This document shows positions 23,645 to 32,572 of a DNA stretch of 64,000 nt, piece by piece. This stretch comes from JBJHDF01 sp050486405. GTDB taxonomy: Bacteria; Pseudomonadota; Gammaproteobacteria; Pseudomonadales; Cellvibrionaceae. The notes under the pieces are model-generated. The model did not search any database, had not been told where the DNA came from, and worked only from the letters and a program-made list of their open reading frames with translations. The number at the start of each line of letters is the position of its first letter. Positions within the stretch are counted from its first letter, which is position 1. The stretch covers positions 1 through 64,000 of the forward strand of contig JBJHDF010000018.1 in NCBI GenBank assembly GCA_050486405.1, given 5' to 3'. The position numbers and the translations under genes were made by a program.

Positions 23645-25803
23645 AGGAGCTGCTCGCAAAGGGTTGAAGGCATATGCCATTCCAGATTCTCGCCGGGCTC
23701 GGCGCTGGCGACAGTCCATTGTAGTGCTTCGGGAGCGCCGTGGCCAAACCAGACAGCGCGCTCGGCGCCCGCTTCCGGCAACCAGTCCGGCGGCTGGTGC
23801 TGGGCATCGCCGCGCCAGACAAAAAACCAGCTGCGGGTAATGGGCGACGCCATCAGAGACAGACTCCGCGCCTCCGCTGCGGGCACATATTGAATATATT
23901 CGATCGATCCGTCGGCACTGAAGCTCAGTCCGTAGAGGCCGGGTTCATTGCCAACCATCTGACGCCCCCGGCGGGTAAACTCACCGGCAGCCGATCTGCC
24001 CGCGATAACCACCTCGAGTTTCTGCTCCGGGTCCTGTGGTACCGCAACCCAGAACGGTCTTGTACAGTCCAGGCCGGTACGGCTACTGGAGAGCGCCCTG
24101 ATCTGCATATGCAGCAGGTTTTCCAGGTCCACCTTTGCGCAGATACTCAACGGCACCGTCAGATCGGCATGGGCCATCTCAGCAGACGGATCGGGGCAGG
24201 CGCTGCGGCCTGCACGGGATTCCTGTCCCCGATACAGATGTCGGTACCGGTTCAGGGTGTAGTAAGGTCGGGTCACTGGCTGAAGCAGTGAACGACCCAG
24301 TGCAAACCGGGCGTTGTGCTCAACGTTCAACAGATCCAGCACTGTGGGCGCCAGATCGTAGAGTGCGCCCCACTCGGCGGTGGCCGGCGGCACCCCGGTC
24401 TTGCCGTCCAGTACAATCAGAGGCAGGCGGTGATCGTACACCGCTTCTTCGCCAAACAGGCTGTGCATCTCGGCGTTGCGAAACACTTGATGATCCGCTG
24501 TGATCACCACCAAAGTGTTGTCGAGCAAGCCATCCTCCGTTAATTGTGCCAGCCACTGTTGTAAAAGCTGATCGGTGCAGTGCAGCGCGTTGAGAAATTC
24601 GTTGTCGCTGTGCTCGTAGGGCACACATTCATCATAGAAAAAGCCGGGAATATGGGTGCCAATGGTCAGCAAGGTCAGCGCAAAGGGTTGTTGGCTTTCG
24701 CGCCGCTCAAGCAGCATCTGCCGTGCCTGCAGGTACAGATCAGCATCACTCAGTCCCCAGGTTCCCGGTCGCTGATCGAGGCCCTGCTCGCGCCAGTACT
24801 CAATACCCAAGGGGTTGGGGAAGCCGTGGGCACGCAGGAAGTCACCCTTGCCGGCAAAGGCGATATCGGCGCCGCCGTAATAGTGCAACTCGTATCCTGC
24901 CCGCTGCAGTATGTCACCCAGACAGGGCATCTGTTCGGCCAGATTGTTGCTACTGACCAGTGAATCACTGCCGCGGTCAAATGGGAACAGAGTGCCGCAC
25001 TGACTGTTGACGATACCCTCGATGGTGATAAAGGCACTGGAATGGAAATCGTTCACCAGGGAGTTATTCTGCTCCAGTTGGGTGAGATAGGGCAGCAGAT
25101 CCGGCCAGTCCGGGTGATTGATAATGCTGCTGCCCACCGACTCCAGGTAGATCAGTATCAGATTTTTTGGGGTTGTCGGCGCAGTTGCAAACAAATGACG
25201 TTTGGACACCAGCTCCACTTCCACCAGTGGGTGATCCCGCCAGCGCGCTTGCAATTCCGTCAACTCAGGGATAGCGGGGCCAGGGCCATACCAGGTTCGA
25301 GCCTGCTGCAGAAACTGGGTTTCGGGTTGCTGCGCTGCGGCAAACCACCACAGTGCCGGGGCCAGCAGCAATACTCCCAGCGCCGGCGCCTTGCCGGGGC
25401 GCCGCATTTTCGCCACGGCCACAACCATCAGCCCCACCACCAAGGCAAACAGCAGCAACACCAACAGCAGCTGCCAACTGTACATATACCAGGCCGCCAG
25501 CACCGACTGCCAGTCCAGGTGGATAAAAAACTCCGACGAAAAACCTTCGCCGCTGAAGTGAACATTGCCCACATAAGCCCAGCGCAACAACGTCATCAGC
25601 GCCGATACCAGCAGCACCGTTCCCGCACACAGCAGCGGTGGCAACCGGGTGCAGACCCACATCAGCAGCACGGCGGCCACAGCACCGGCGACTACCGCGG
25701 AAAACTGCCAGAAGCCCAGTTGCCCAAGGTAGACATAGGCCATCAGCACCGGGCCGGACAACACGGCACAAAGCAACACAAAGTTGATCCAGGTCTGTCG
25801 CAT
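23641..25803 (-). CDS. LtaS/MdoB-like phosphoglycerol transferase (sulfatase fold)
   Basis: A 720-residue membrane enzyme with about five N-terminal helices (first at WINFVLLCAVLSGPVLMAYV) followed by an extracytoplasmic alkaline-phosphatase-fold domain. NLILIYLESVGSSI near 221 carries the metal-binding glutamate; AFITIEGIVNSQCG near 255 places the catalytic threonine in the same TI-G context as MdoB and LtaS; ITADHQVF near 434 supplies further metal ligands. Such enzymes move phosphoglycerol from phosphatidylglycerol to glycans. GGGAGGAC stands 6 bases before the ATG at 25803, so the longer frame was rejected. Its position between a large glycosyltransferase gene and manC suggests modification of the surface polysaccharide. 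Phosphoethanolamine transfer is a weaker alternative. Confidence 0.8.
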   Translation of the reverse strand: MRQTWINFVLLCAVLSGPVLMAYVYLGQLGFWQFSAVVAGAVAAVLLMWVCTRLPPLLCAGTVLLVSALMTLLRWAYVGNVHFSGEGFSSEFFIHLDWQSVLAAWYMYSWQLLLVLLLFALVVGLMVVAVAKMRRPGKAPALGVLLLAPALWWFAAAQQPETQFLQQARTWYGPGPAIPELTELQARWRDHPLVEVELVSKRHLFATAPTTPKNLILIYLESVGSSIINHPDWPDLLPYLTQLEQNNSLVNDFHSSAFITIEGIVNSQCGTLFPFDRGSDSLVSSNNLAEQMPCLGDILQRAGYELHYYGGADIAFAGKGDFLRAHGFPNPLGIEYWREQGLDQRPGTWGLSDADLYLQARQMLLERRESQQPFALTLLTIGTHIPGFFYDECVPYEHSDNEFLNALHCTDQLLQQWLAQLTEDGLLDNTLVVITADHQVFRNAEMHSLFGEEAVYDHRLPLIVLDGKTGVPPATAEWGALYDLAPTVLDLLNVEHNARFALGRSLLQPVTRPYYTLNRYRHLYRGQESRAGRSACPDPSAEMAHADLTVPLSICAKVDLENLLHMQIRALSSSRTGLDCTRPFWVAVPQDPEQKLEVVIAGRSAAGEFTRRGRQMVGNEPGLYGLSFSADGSIEYIQYVPAAEARSLSLMASPITRSWFFVWRGDAQHQPPDWLPEAGAERAVWFGHGAPEALQWTVASAEPGENLEWHMPSTLCEQLL

Positions 25804-25825
25804 CACTTTGTCCTCCCTAACCTGA

Positions 25826-28800
25826 TTATTTTTCCTGCAACACCCGGCGTAGCGCCGGCAAAGATGCCTTGGGTGAAAAATGGGTTTCCACGTTGCGCAC
25901 GCCCGCAACGGAAAGTTTTTGCCAGAGCTCCGGGTCCAAGTACACTTTGGCAATGGCTTCGGCAAATGCGCGCGGCGCCTCGGCCACCAGCACTTCCTCT
26001 CCTGCCCGCAGATGCATACCCTCCACCGCGCAGGCGGTGGCCACCACCGGTATGCCGTAGTTCATGGCCTCGTTGACTTTGCCCTTGACGCCCGCACCGT
26101 AGCGCAGCGGCGCAATGGACACCCGCGCGGAAGACAGCAGCGGCGCGAGATCCTCAACGAAACCCAATGTGCGCAACTGCTCGCAGTCCAGCGCCTTGAT
26201 GTCGTCTGGCATGCGGCTGCCGACAATGCGGGTGACCACGCCGGGCAACAGTTCGCACAGGTGCGGCAGCACTTCTGATGCGTACCACTTGACGGCATCG
26301 ATATTGGGCGTGTGCTGAAAGCCACCCACAAAAAGTATATCCCGGCGATCTTCGTAACCAGGCCGGTGCGGCTGCGCAACGTGAATGTTGGAAACAATTT
26401 CCACTCTGGCCTCCGGCAGCAGTTTGGCCAGCAGTTCTTTTTCAAAACTGGACACCACCAGAGTAACATCGGCCTTGGCCACCAAGCCCAACTCCTGGCG
26501 CCGAGTGGCCGCAGCGGTGCGCTGCAGGAAAGCATCGCCATTTAACTCGGCTTCGCGCTCTTCGCGGACAAAATGCAGATCCACCGTATCAAACACCAAC
26601 TGGGCGCTGGACGCATAGCGGCGCACTGCGTCGACATGATTGACCGCCACATAGTGTCGGCACAGAAATACTACATCCAGAGAATCCCCCAGGCGCCGGA
26701 GTAACTGCCTGATACTGTGTGTCCAGCCGCCGTGATAGACCTGCACACCAATGGCCTGGAGTTGGCGCACATACTTGTCGATGTGCTCCAGATTGTCGGC
26801 GACGAAAGTGACTCTGAAACCCTCTTCCACAAGCAACGACAGCAGGTTGAACATGCGCAAGGAGCCGGAATCCTGATCCGGCCGCAACATGCAGGCATCC
26901 ACCACCAACACATGCCCCTTGCTGTAGCGGTTGGCCTCCAGCTCCGGTGCCACGGCATTCTCCCGGTGGTTGAGCAACTCGCCCTGCCAACGCTGGAAAA
27001 ATTTCTCGGCATTGACCGTCTGGTAGGACTTGATCCCGTTGCTCTCATCTTTACCGTGACTGACGCCTTCCAGGTGATAGATCTCCGCCGCCGGCTGATA
27101 CATGACCCGCAGCCCCTTTTGCCGCACGCGAAAAGCCAGATCCGTGTCTTCGTAGTAAGCGGGCTTATAGTGCGGATCAAACCCACCGAGTTTCAAAAAC
27201 AGCTCGCGGCGAATCAGCAGTGCCGCTCCAGAACAGTAATCCACTTCCCGCACATAATTGAAGCGCGGGTCCAGGCGATCGGCATTGCGCCCCCAGTTCC
27301 AGGCGCTGCCGTCGCGCCAGACGATACCTCCGGCCTCCTGGATACTGCCGTCGCGATTCAGTAGTTTGGCGCCCACCAGACCCACGCTATGATGAGTGTC
27401 GAAAACCGACAGCATCTGGTCAACGGCACCCGGGCACAGAACCGTATCGTTATTGAGCAGCAACACGTACTCGCCACGGGTTTTGGCCAAACCGGCGTTG
27501 ACGTTCCCGAGAAATCCGAGATTTTCCGGATTGCGTTCGATCACCGCACCGATCACCATGGACAATGCCTCAGCGGCCGGTTCCGGTGAACAGTCATCCA
27601 TGATAACCAGCTCCCAGGGCACACTGGGCGGATTGTCTGCAAGGCTTTTGACGCAGGCGTAAGTGGTCGCGTGCTGCCCGTACACGGGTATCAGGATGGA
27701 TACCAGCGGCTCATCGGATGTGGGCAGCACCAGTTTTTCGCAAATCAGTTTTTCCGGCTGCAGCAGCTGACTATCCACACCCTGAGGCAAAGGAGTATTG
27801 GTTCCATCCTCAACCGCCCGGGATTCATTGACCGATCCCAGCAGCAAGCGCCACTGCCCGAGCCGGATCAACCGCAGCGCCCGCAGCCAGGAGGAAGGCC
27901 GGTAGCTGTGCCGCAACGCAAGCCGGCCCACACGCAACAATCGGCGCACTGCCCGGCCAGCCACCCGGAGTGGCCGCGTAATTTTCCAGGAAAAACTGTT
28001 GAGCAACAGATCCCGCTCCGCTTCCAGCCGCAGGCAATTCGCCTCCAGACCCGCTATCTTTTCATCGAGGTGATCGATATGTCCCTTGGCAGCGCGCGCC
28101 TGATCCTGCAACTCAGCAATATTGGACTTGGCAATATCCAGGTTTTCCTGATACCGATCCAGAGCTTCCTCCAATGCCGCCAGTTCGCGCTCCGTTTCAC
28201 CCAGTTGCTCCAGCGTTCGCTGGAATTCGGCAGCCCCGGCAAGCCCTTTCTCCTCAGCCGGCACCGGCAACAAGCGGCGCTCGAATTCCCGCAACGAACC
28301 CCGGTGTCCGCCGTGCACGGCTATGCGAAACAGGTCCTTTACCGGCAGGTCAAGCTCCACCTGGGGCTCCGGAAGCCGCTGCAAAAAATCGACAATCCCG
28401 GCCACATCGATACTTTTGTAATCCGACGACGGCAGCGGTTCGACATAAAATGCACGGTAATCGGCCAGAGTATCCACACCCTCCCGCGCGTGCGGCTGCG
28501 GTGGCGTCGCCGCCGCGAGCAACGCCTGTAACCATTGGTCTGGCGACGCATCTGGGGGCAATAACGTCGCCTCCGGGTAGTCACGCAGGCGCTCTGGCAG
28601 AGCCCCAACATCCGAAGCCACGATGGGCAGACCGGTCACCAGCGCGTGAGTGAGGGTAAAGCTATAGGTTTCCGGCACCTGGGAGGGCAACCAGAGCAGG
28701 TCGGGCCTTTCATCGGCGATCAGCCTTTGCAGTTCCACCTCCGCGTAGCTGCCGGTTACCCGGATGGGCACATCGTCCAGGGGCTCGGCGCTGTGCCCGA

Positions 28801-30412
28801 TCAACACCAGGGACACCGGGGGTTCACTGGCAGCGGCCAACCAAGCCACCTGGCGCACCAGGTCCAGCCCCTTGATGGCGGACAGAGCGCCCAATAGCGC
28901 CACCTTTAGCGGCGCAGGACACGCAACAACTTTCTCCGGGTGCGGTTGCAGGCAATAGCGGGCCTCGGGTATGCGCGCCTGCACCGCTGCGAGCACCGAG
29001 CGCGACGGCGCTATCACACGATCGGCGTTTTGCAGCACCGGAGCAAAGCGCCGAACCCACCGTTCCACGCCCTCAGCGTCAGCATCCTGCAGGTGATAAC
29101 TGGGCGATATGGCAAAATAATCGTGCAGGGTAACGTCGTACGGCAGCCCCAGGGCATCGATCAGATCAAACACCGCGTGGGGCCAGCCGTGAACGTGATG
29201 CAAGTGCAAATGCACAAAGCCAAAGGCACGCAGACAAGCCACCCAGTCCGGCAGACTCTCCACGCCAAAGCCGCCCACCCTGTGGCGCACGGGCCCGCTG
29301 GCACCGGGCAACTCTATCTCTACGCCACCGTCACCCAGGCCGCGCAGCACAACAACGGCGTAGTCGTTCGCCAGCAATCGCGACAACTGGCCGAGGTGCT
29401 GCTCCACACCACCGCCCCAGGCATGGCTGACAAACAGCAGACGCGGACGCTTGTCCTCACTTAACTGTTGCAACACAGACTGCAAGGCGCTGAAATCCCC
29501 GGTGTTCAATGTGGTCTTGCCTTCCTTTAATACTCTGAGTTGCGCCGCAGCGCTGGTGTGAGACATGTGCGCGAGTATGTGGTCAGTCACTCTGTCGCGC
29601 AAACCGGCCAGCGGGTCCCGCTGAATAAATTGGCGGATACCATCGAAAAAATCCGGGTGTTTCGCCGCTACTGCGGCTTCGGCGGAGGCAACCAAGGCGC
29701 CCTTATCGTCGGCGAAGCTGACGCTGCCCTGGTGAAAAACAAACACATCGGCGGCCAGTTTGTGCTGCCATCCCATCTCTATGGCGCGCTGGCAAAAGTC
29801 GTTCTCCTCGCCATAACCGCGACCAAAGGCCTGTTCGTCAAAAAGCCCCACCTGCTCCAGACAGGCCCGACGAATATACATGCAGAACCCCACGGCGGTG
29901 GGTAGTATACAGTCGGCACCGGCGTTAACCTGTAAAAAGATGTTATCCAGATCCCGGACCGTAAAACCGCTGAGCAGCGGGTTGTCGCCGCAGAACTCAG
30001 GGTAGGAGCAGATGGTGGCATTGTTGGAAAAGGGCGTGACAGTAGCAGTCCTTTCGTCCCGATAAGCGCAGTTGCGGATACGCACCAGCCAATCGCCCGC
30101 CACTTCGCAATCACTGTTGAGCAGCAGCACATCAGCGGCTTCGCAGTGTGCCATGGCGCGATTGACCGAAGCGACAAATCCCCGGTTTTCGGGGTTTACC
30201 AGCAATTCAACGCTGCCAGCCTCCGCCAGCTTGCGGCAATAGGCGCTCAGCTTCTCTTCGGGCGAAGCATCATCAATCAGCAACACCCGCGTGCCCGACG
30301 GCAGTTCGCTGCGCAGTACAGACTCCACACAGCGGCGTGTTTCCGCCAGGCCGCGGTACACGGGTATGATGACCACGAGCCCGGGTCTGTCGGTCAGCGG
30401 CGTGTCAGCCAT
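25826..30412 (-). CDS. Four-domain glycosyltransferase fusion (GT2-GT4-coiled coil-GT2-GT4)
   Basis: A 1528-residue polypeptide. Residues ~10-235 form a GT2 domain (LVVIIPVYRGLAETRRCVES, LLNSDCEVAGDW). Residues ~320-660 look like a GT4 domain (LLFVSHAWGGGVEQHLGQLS near 325, LLGALSAIKGLDL later). A coiled coil spans ~735-820 and ends in SWKITRPLRVAGRAVRRL, a tail common to capsule glycosyltransferases. Residues ~895-1130 are a second GT2 domain (LVSILIPVYGQHATTYACV, LLLNNDTVLCPGAV). From ~1165 a second GT4 domain follows, with LFVGGFQHTPNIDAVKWYA and YGAGVKGKVNEAMNYG. Start at 30412 overlaps the methyltransferase stop by 8 bases. It may build several linkages of the repeat unit in one chain. 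Confidence 0.87.
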   Translation of the reverse strand: MADTPLTDRPGLVVIIPVYRGLAETRRCVESVLRSELPSGTRVLLIDDASPEEKLSAYCRKLAEAGSVELLVNPENRGFVASVNRAMAHCEAADVLLLNSDCEVAGDWLVRIRNCAYRDERTATVTPFSNNATICSYPEFCGDNPLLSGFTVRDLDNIFLQVNAGADCILPTAVGFCMYIRRACLEQVGLFDEQAFGRGYGEENDFCQRAIEMGWQHKLAADVFVFHQGSVSFADDKGALVASAEAAVAAKHPDFFDGIRQFIQRDPLAGLRDRVTDHILAHMSHTSAAAQLRVLKEGKTTLNTGDFSALQSVLQQLSEDKRPRLLFVSHAWGGGVEQHLGQLSRLLANDYAVVVLRGLGDGGVEIELPGASGPVRHRVGGFGVESLPDWVACLRAFGFVHLHLHHVHGWPHAVFDLIDALGLPYDVTLHDYFAISPSYHLQDADAEGVERWVRRFAPVLQNADRVIAPSRSVLAAVQARIPEARYCLQPHPEKVVACPAPLKVALLGALSAIKGLDLVRQVAWLAAASEPPVSLVLIGHSAEPLDDVPIRVTGSYAEVELQRLIADERPDLLWLPSQVPETYSFTLTHALVTGLPIVASDVGALPERLRDYPEATLLPPDASPDQWLQALLAAATPPQPHAREGVDTLADYRAFYVEPLPSSDYKSIDVAGIVDFLQRLPEPQVELDLPVKDLFRIAVHGGHRGSLREFERRLLPVPAEEKGLAGAAEFQRTLEQLGETERELAALEEALDRYQENLDIAKSNIAELQDQARAAKGHIDHLDEKIAGLEANCLRLEAERDLLLNSFSWKITRPLRVAGRAVRRLLRVGRLALRHSYRPSSWLRALRLIRLGQWRLLLGSVNESRAVEDGTNTPLPQGVDSQLLQPEKLICEKLVLPTSDEPLVSILIPVYGQHATTYACVKSLADNPPSVPWELVIMDDCSPEPAAEALSMVIGAVIERNPENLGFLGNVNAGLAKTRGEYVLLLNNDTVLCPGAVDQMLSVFDTHHSVGLVGAKLLNRDGSIQEAGGIVWRDGSAWNWGRNADRLDPRFNYVREVDYCSGAALLIRRELFLKLGGFDPHYKPAYYEDTDLAFRVRQKGLRVMYQPAAEIYHLEGVSHGKDESNGIKSYQTVNAEKFFQRWQGELLNHRENAVAPELEANRYSKGHVLVVDACMLRPDQDSGSLRMFNLLSLLVEEGFRVTFVADNLEHIDKYVRQLQAIGVQVYHGGWTHSIRQLLRRLGDSLDVVFLCRHYVAVNHVDAVRRYASSAQLVFDTVDLHFVREEREAELNGDAFLQRTAAATRRQELGLVAKADVTLVVSSFEKELLAKLLPEARVEIVSNIHVAQPHRPGYEDRRDILFVGGFQHTPNIDAVKWYASEVLPHLCELLPGVVTRIVGSRMPDDIKALDCEQLRTLGFVEDLAPLLSSARVSIAPLRYGAGVKGKVNEAMNYGIPVVATACAVEGMHLRAGEEVLVAEAPRAFAEAIAKVYLDPELWQKLSVAGVRNVETHFSPKASLPALRRVLQEK

Positions 30413-31748
30413 GGGGTTTTATCAACTTGACGGTGACATTGTCATTCCAGCCCCAGGTGCGATTGACGGCCCAGAGCGCCTCGGTGCGTTCGGACAGGCG
30501 GGCATTGATGATCGATTGCTGCTGCGTCAAACGGCTCAGTGTCTGCTCGAGATCGGCAAGACGCCGCCTGCTGACCAGACCCAGACGCCCCAGCAGGCGC
30601 TCGGCAAACCCCGGGCGACTCGGACTGAGCGGTGGCAGGGACGGCACCTCAGGTGGCTGCAGGGAAAAGGGCACCAGATCGTGCGGCTGCTCATCGTAAC
30701 TGGTCCAGACACACTGCAATCCCTCGGCAGAGGCCAGCGAGATGATCAACTCCGGGTGGTAGAAACGCACGTGTTCGGGGTCCCGCCAAAAACCCAGCAA
30801 CTGAGAGCGGATGGATTCCGGGTCGGGAAACACCAGCACCAAAGTGCCACCAGGCGCCAGGCGCTCGACCAACAGGCGCATCAGACCCTGCACGGCATCA
30901 AAGGTCAGGTGTTCGACAAAGTGGGCGCAGTAGATACCGTCGTAGCGCTCCTCGGTCCGCGCCAGGTATGTCAGCGCATCATCGGTAACGATGGGCAGCC
31001 CCATGCCCCGCCCGTAATCGGCGATTTCAGGATTGCGCTCCACCCCCACTCCGTCTATGCCGCGCTGACGCAGCAGATCGAGGAATATGCCTACGCCACA
31101 CGCCAAATCCAAAACCTTCCCGCAGTTTTCGAAATGCCGGACATCGCCGGCCTGCATCAGGGACAACAGTGGATGATCCCGCAAACTGAACTCGTAGGTG
31201 GCATAGTGGAACCGGTTGATCGCCGGTTTGTCACCAAGGCGCTGGCGCAAGGTCTGGGGCAGCGCAGCGGGCGGCATCGGGTTGGCCACCTGCGGGCAGG
31301 GTTGATCGGCGGCCACCAGTAAACAGCGCTTCAGGCTGTCCATCAGACAGGGCTCAGCCAGTGGGTCCATCTCGGCCAGACGGACCATGGATGACGCATC
31401 CAGATGCAGCACCACCGGCACCCCCATCAGGGACGCCATGCGGGGCAGATCCAGAGTGCAACCAAACAGCCCCGTCACTACCAGTGCGTCCACGCGCTGG
31501 GCGAGCAGTTCCCGGGCAACGAAACGGTTGAGCACCTGGGAGGCAAAGCCCGACACCAAAGGCCGACACCGGGACGACACCCAATAAGCACCGCTGGAAC
31601 CGGATTTGGCCCAGGCCGCAAAAATGTCTGGCGGCGGCGAGTCTGTGAACTCGAAGGTCAGGGGCACAACATCGAAACCCGACCAGTCGGCAACGGGTTG
31701 CCGGTCTTCGCTAACCAGCAGCACACGGCGGCGGATATCAGAGCACAT
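30405..31748 (-). CDS. Methyltransferase with C-terminal coiled coil, beside the ABC exporter
   Basis: A 447-residue protein. Its first ~150 residues are GT4-like or unassigned (RRRVLLVSEDRQPVADWSGF, VTGLFGCTLDLPRMA). KVLDLACGVGIFLDLLRQRG near 208 is a SAM-binding motif, with GVERNPEIADYGRG as the ribose-binding strand and HFVEHLTFDAVQGLM and PGGTLVLVFPDPE as later strands, a Methyltransf_11/23 type. From ~400 it continues as a basic linker and a coiled coil (RLADLEQTLSRLTQQQSI). The ATG at 31748 overlaps the wzm stop by 11 bases. In ABC-dependent O-antigen systems a methyltransferase with a coiled coil (WbdD) caps the chain, and Wzt recognises the cap; position and layout fit, but function is inferred. 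Confidence 0.75.
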   Translation of the reverse strand: MCSDIRRRVLLVSEDRQPVADWSGFDVVPLTFEFTDSPPPDIFAAWAKSGSSGAYWVSSRCRPLVSGFASQVLNRFVARELLAQRVDALVVTGLFGCTLDLPRMASLMGVPVVLHLDASSMVRLAEMDPLAEPCLMDSLKRCLLVAADQPCPQVANPMPPAALPQTLRQRLGDKPAINRFHYATYEFSLRDHPLLSLMQAGDVRHFENCGKVLDLACGVGIFLDLLRQRGIDGVGVERNPEIADYGRGMGLPIVTDDALTYLARTEERYDGIYCAHFVEHLTFDAVQGLMRLLVERLAPGGTLVLVFPDPESIRSQLLGFWRDPEHVRFYHPELIISLASAEGLQCVWTSYDEQPHDLVPFSLQPPEVPSLPPLSPSRPGFAERLLGRLGLVSRRRLADLEQTLSRLTQQQSIINARLSERTEALWAVNRTWGWNDNVTVKLIKPHG

Positions 31749-32571
31749 CGGCAAAGCCTCTTTCCACCCGCTGGAAAAACCAGTAACCAAAAAGGTATGT
31801 CGCCAGAGCGACCAATAACGCTCTGCCAGTGGCGATCCAGTCGGGAGCCTGCCCCAGTACGACAACATCGCGGAACGCCTCGATATAGTAGGACAGCGGG
31901 TTGATACCCATGATGACAGCAAAGCTCTCCGGCACGGCGGACGCCGGATAAAATACCGGGCTGAGAAACAGCAGGGCGGTGGCGAGAAATCCAGCCACAT
32001 AAGTGACATCACGCACGTAGACCGTCAGCGCGCTGAGCAACCAGGCGATGCCCAGCAAGAAAGGGAAAAACACTGCAGCGATCACCGGCGCATAAAAAAG
32101 CGACCAAGACAACCCCTGGCCGACAAACTGAACAAAACCAAGCAGCACAATAAAGGAAATCGAGAAATGAAACAGTGTTGTAAAGACAATGCTCCAGCTC
32201 AGCAGATCCAAAGGGAACACCACTTTTTTTACATAGTTGGCATTGTTGATAATTTGTCGAGGCGCGGCCGCCAGAATTTCTGCCAGCGCAAAGTGCACAA
32301 TAATGCCGCAAAACAGCTGGGAGGTGAAATTAGCGTCCACTCCGTCCGAACTTGGCCACCGCGCCTGGAAAATCAGACCAAACACGTAGACATATACCAG
32401 CAACAATAGAAATGGCGTCAACAATGTCCAGAAGATGCCCAGCCAGGAGCCACGGTAGCGGGCAAGCAGTTCCCGACGGGTCATGCCCGACAGCAACTCG
32501 CGATACCGCCAAGCCCTTCGCAACGGCACCAGCGGCAGTGGTACTGCGGATTTCGGTGCTCTCACGTTCAC
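31738..32571 (-). CDS. wzm: ABC transporter permease for surface polysaccharide
   Basis: A 277-residue ABC-2 type permease with six predicted membrane helices (first around FWTLLTPFLLLLVYVYVFGL, last near LLVALATYLFGYWFF) and the cytoplasmic coupling-helix region GMTRRELLARYRGSWLGIFW typical of Wzm/KpsM proteins. It forms the channel half of the exporter with the adjacent ATPase. Start is GTG, directly after the wzt stop with no gap. No wzx/wzy genes are seen in the window, so the polysaccharide is most likely polymerised in the cytoplasm and exported by this transporter. Confidence 0.88.
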   Translation of the reverse strand: MNVRAPKSAVPLPLVPLRRAWRYRELLSGMTRRELLARYRGSWLGIFWTLLTPFLLLLVYVYVFGLIFQARWPSSDGVDANFTSQLFCGIIVHFALAEILAAAPRQIINNANYVKKVVFPLDLLSWSIVFTTLFHFSISFIVLLGFVQFVGQGLSWSLFYAPVIAAVFFPFLLGIAWLLSALTVYVRDVTYVAGFLATALLFLSPVFYPASAVPESFAVIMGINPLSYYIEAFRDVVVLGQAPDWIATGRALLVALATYLFGYWFFQRVERGFADVL

Positions 32572-32572
32572 C

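Noticed and set aside
22274..23893. Plus-strand frame of 539 codons opposite manC
   Set aside because: It is antisense to a clear manC with conserved motifs in every part, and its composition is that of a GC-rich shadow frame.
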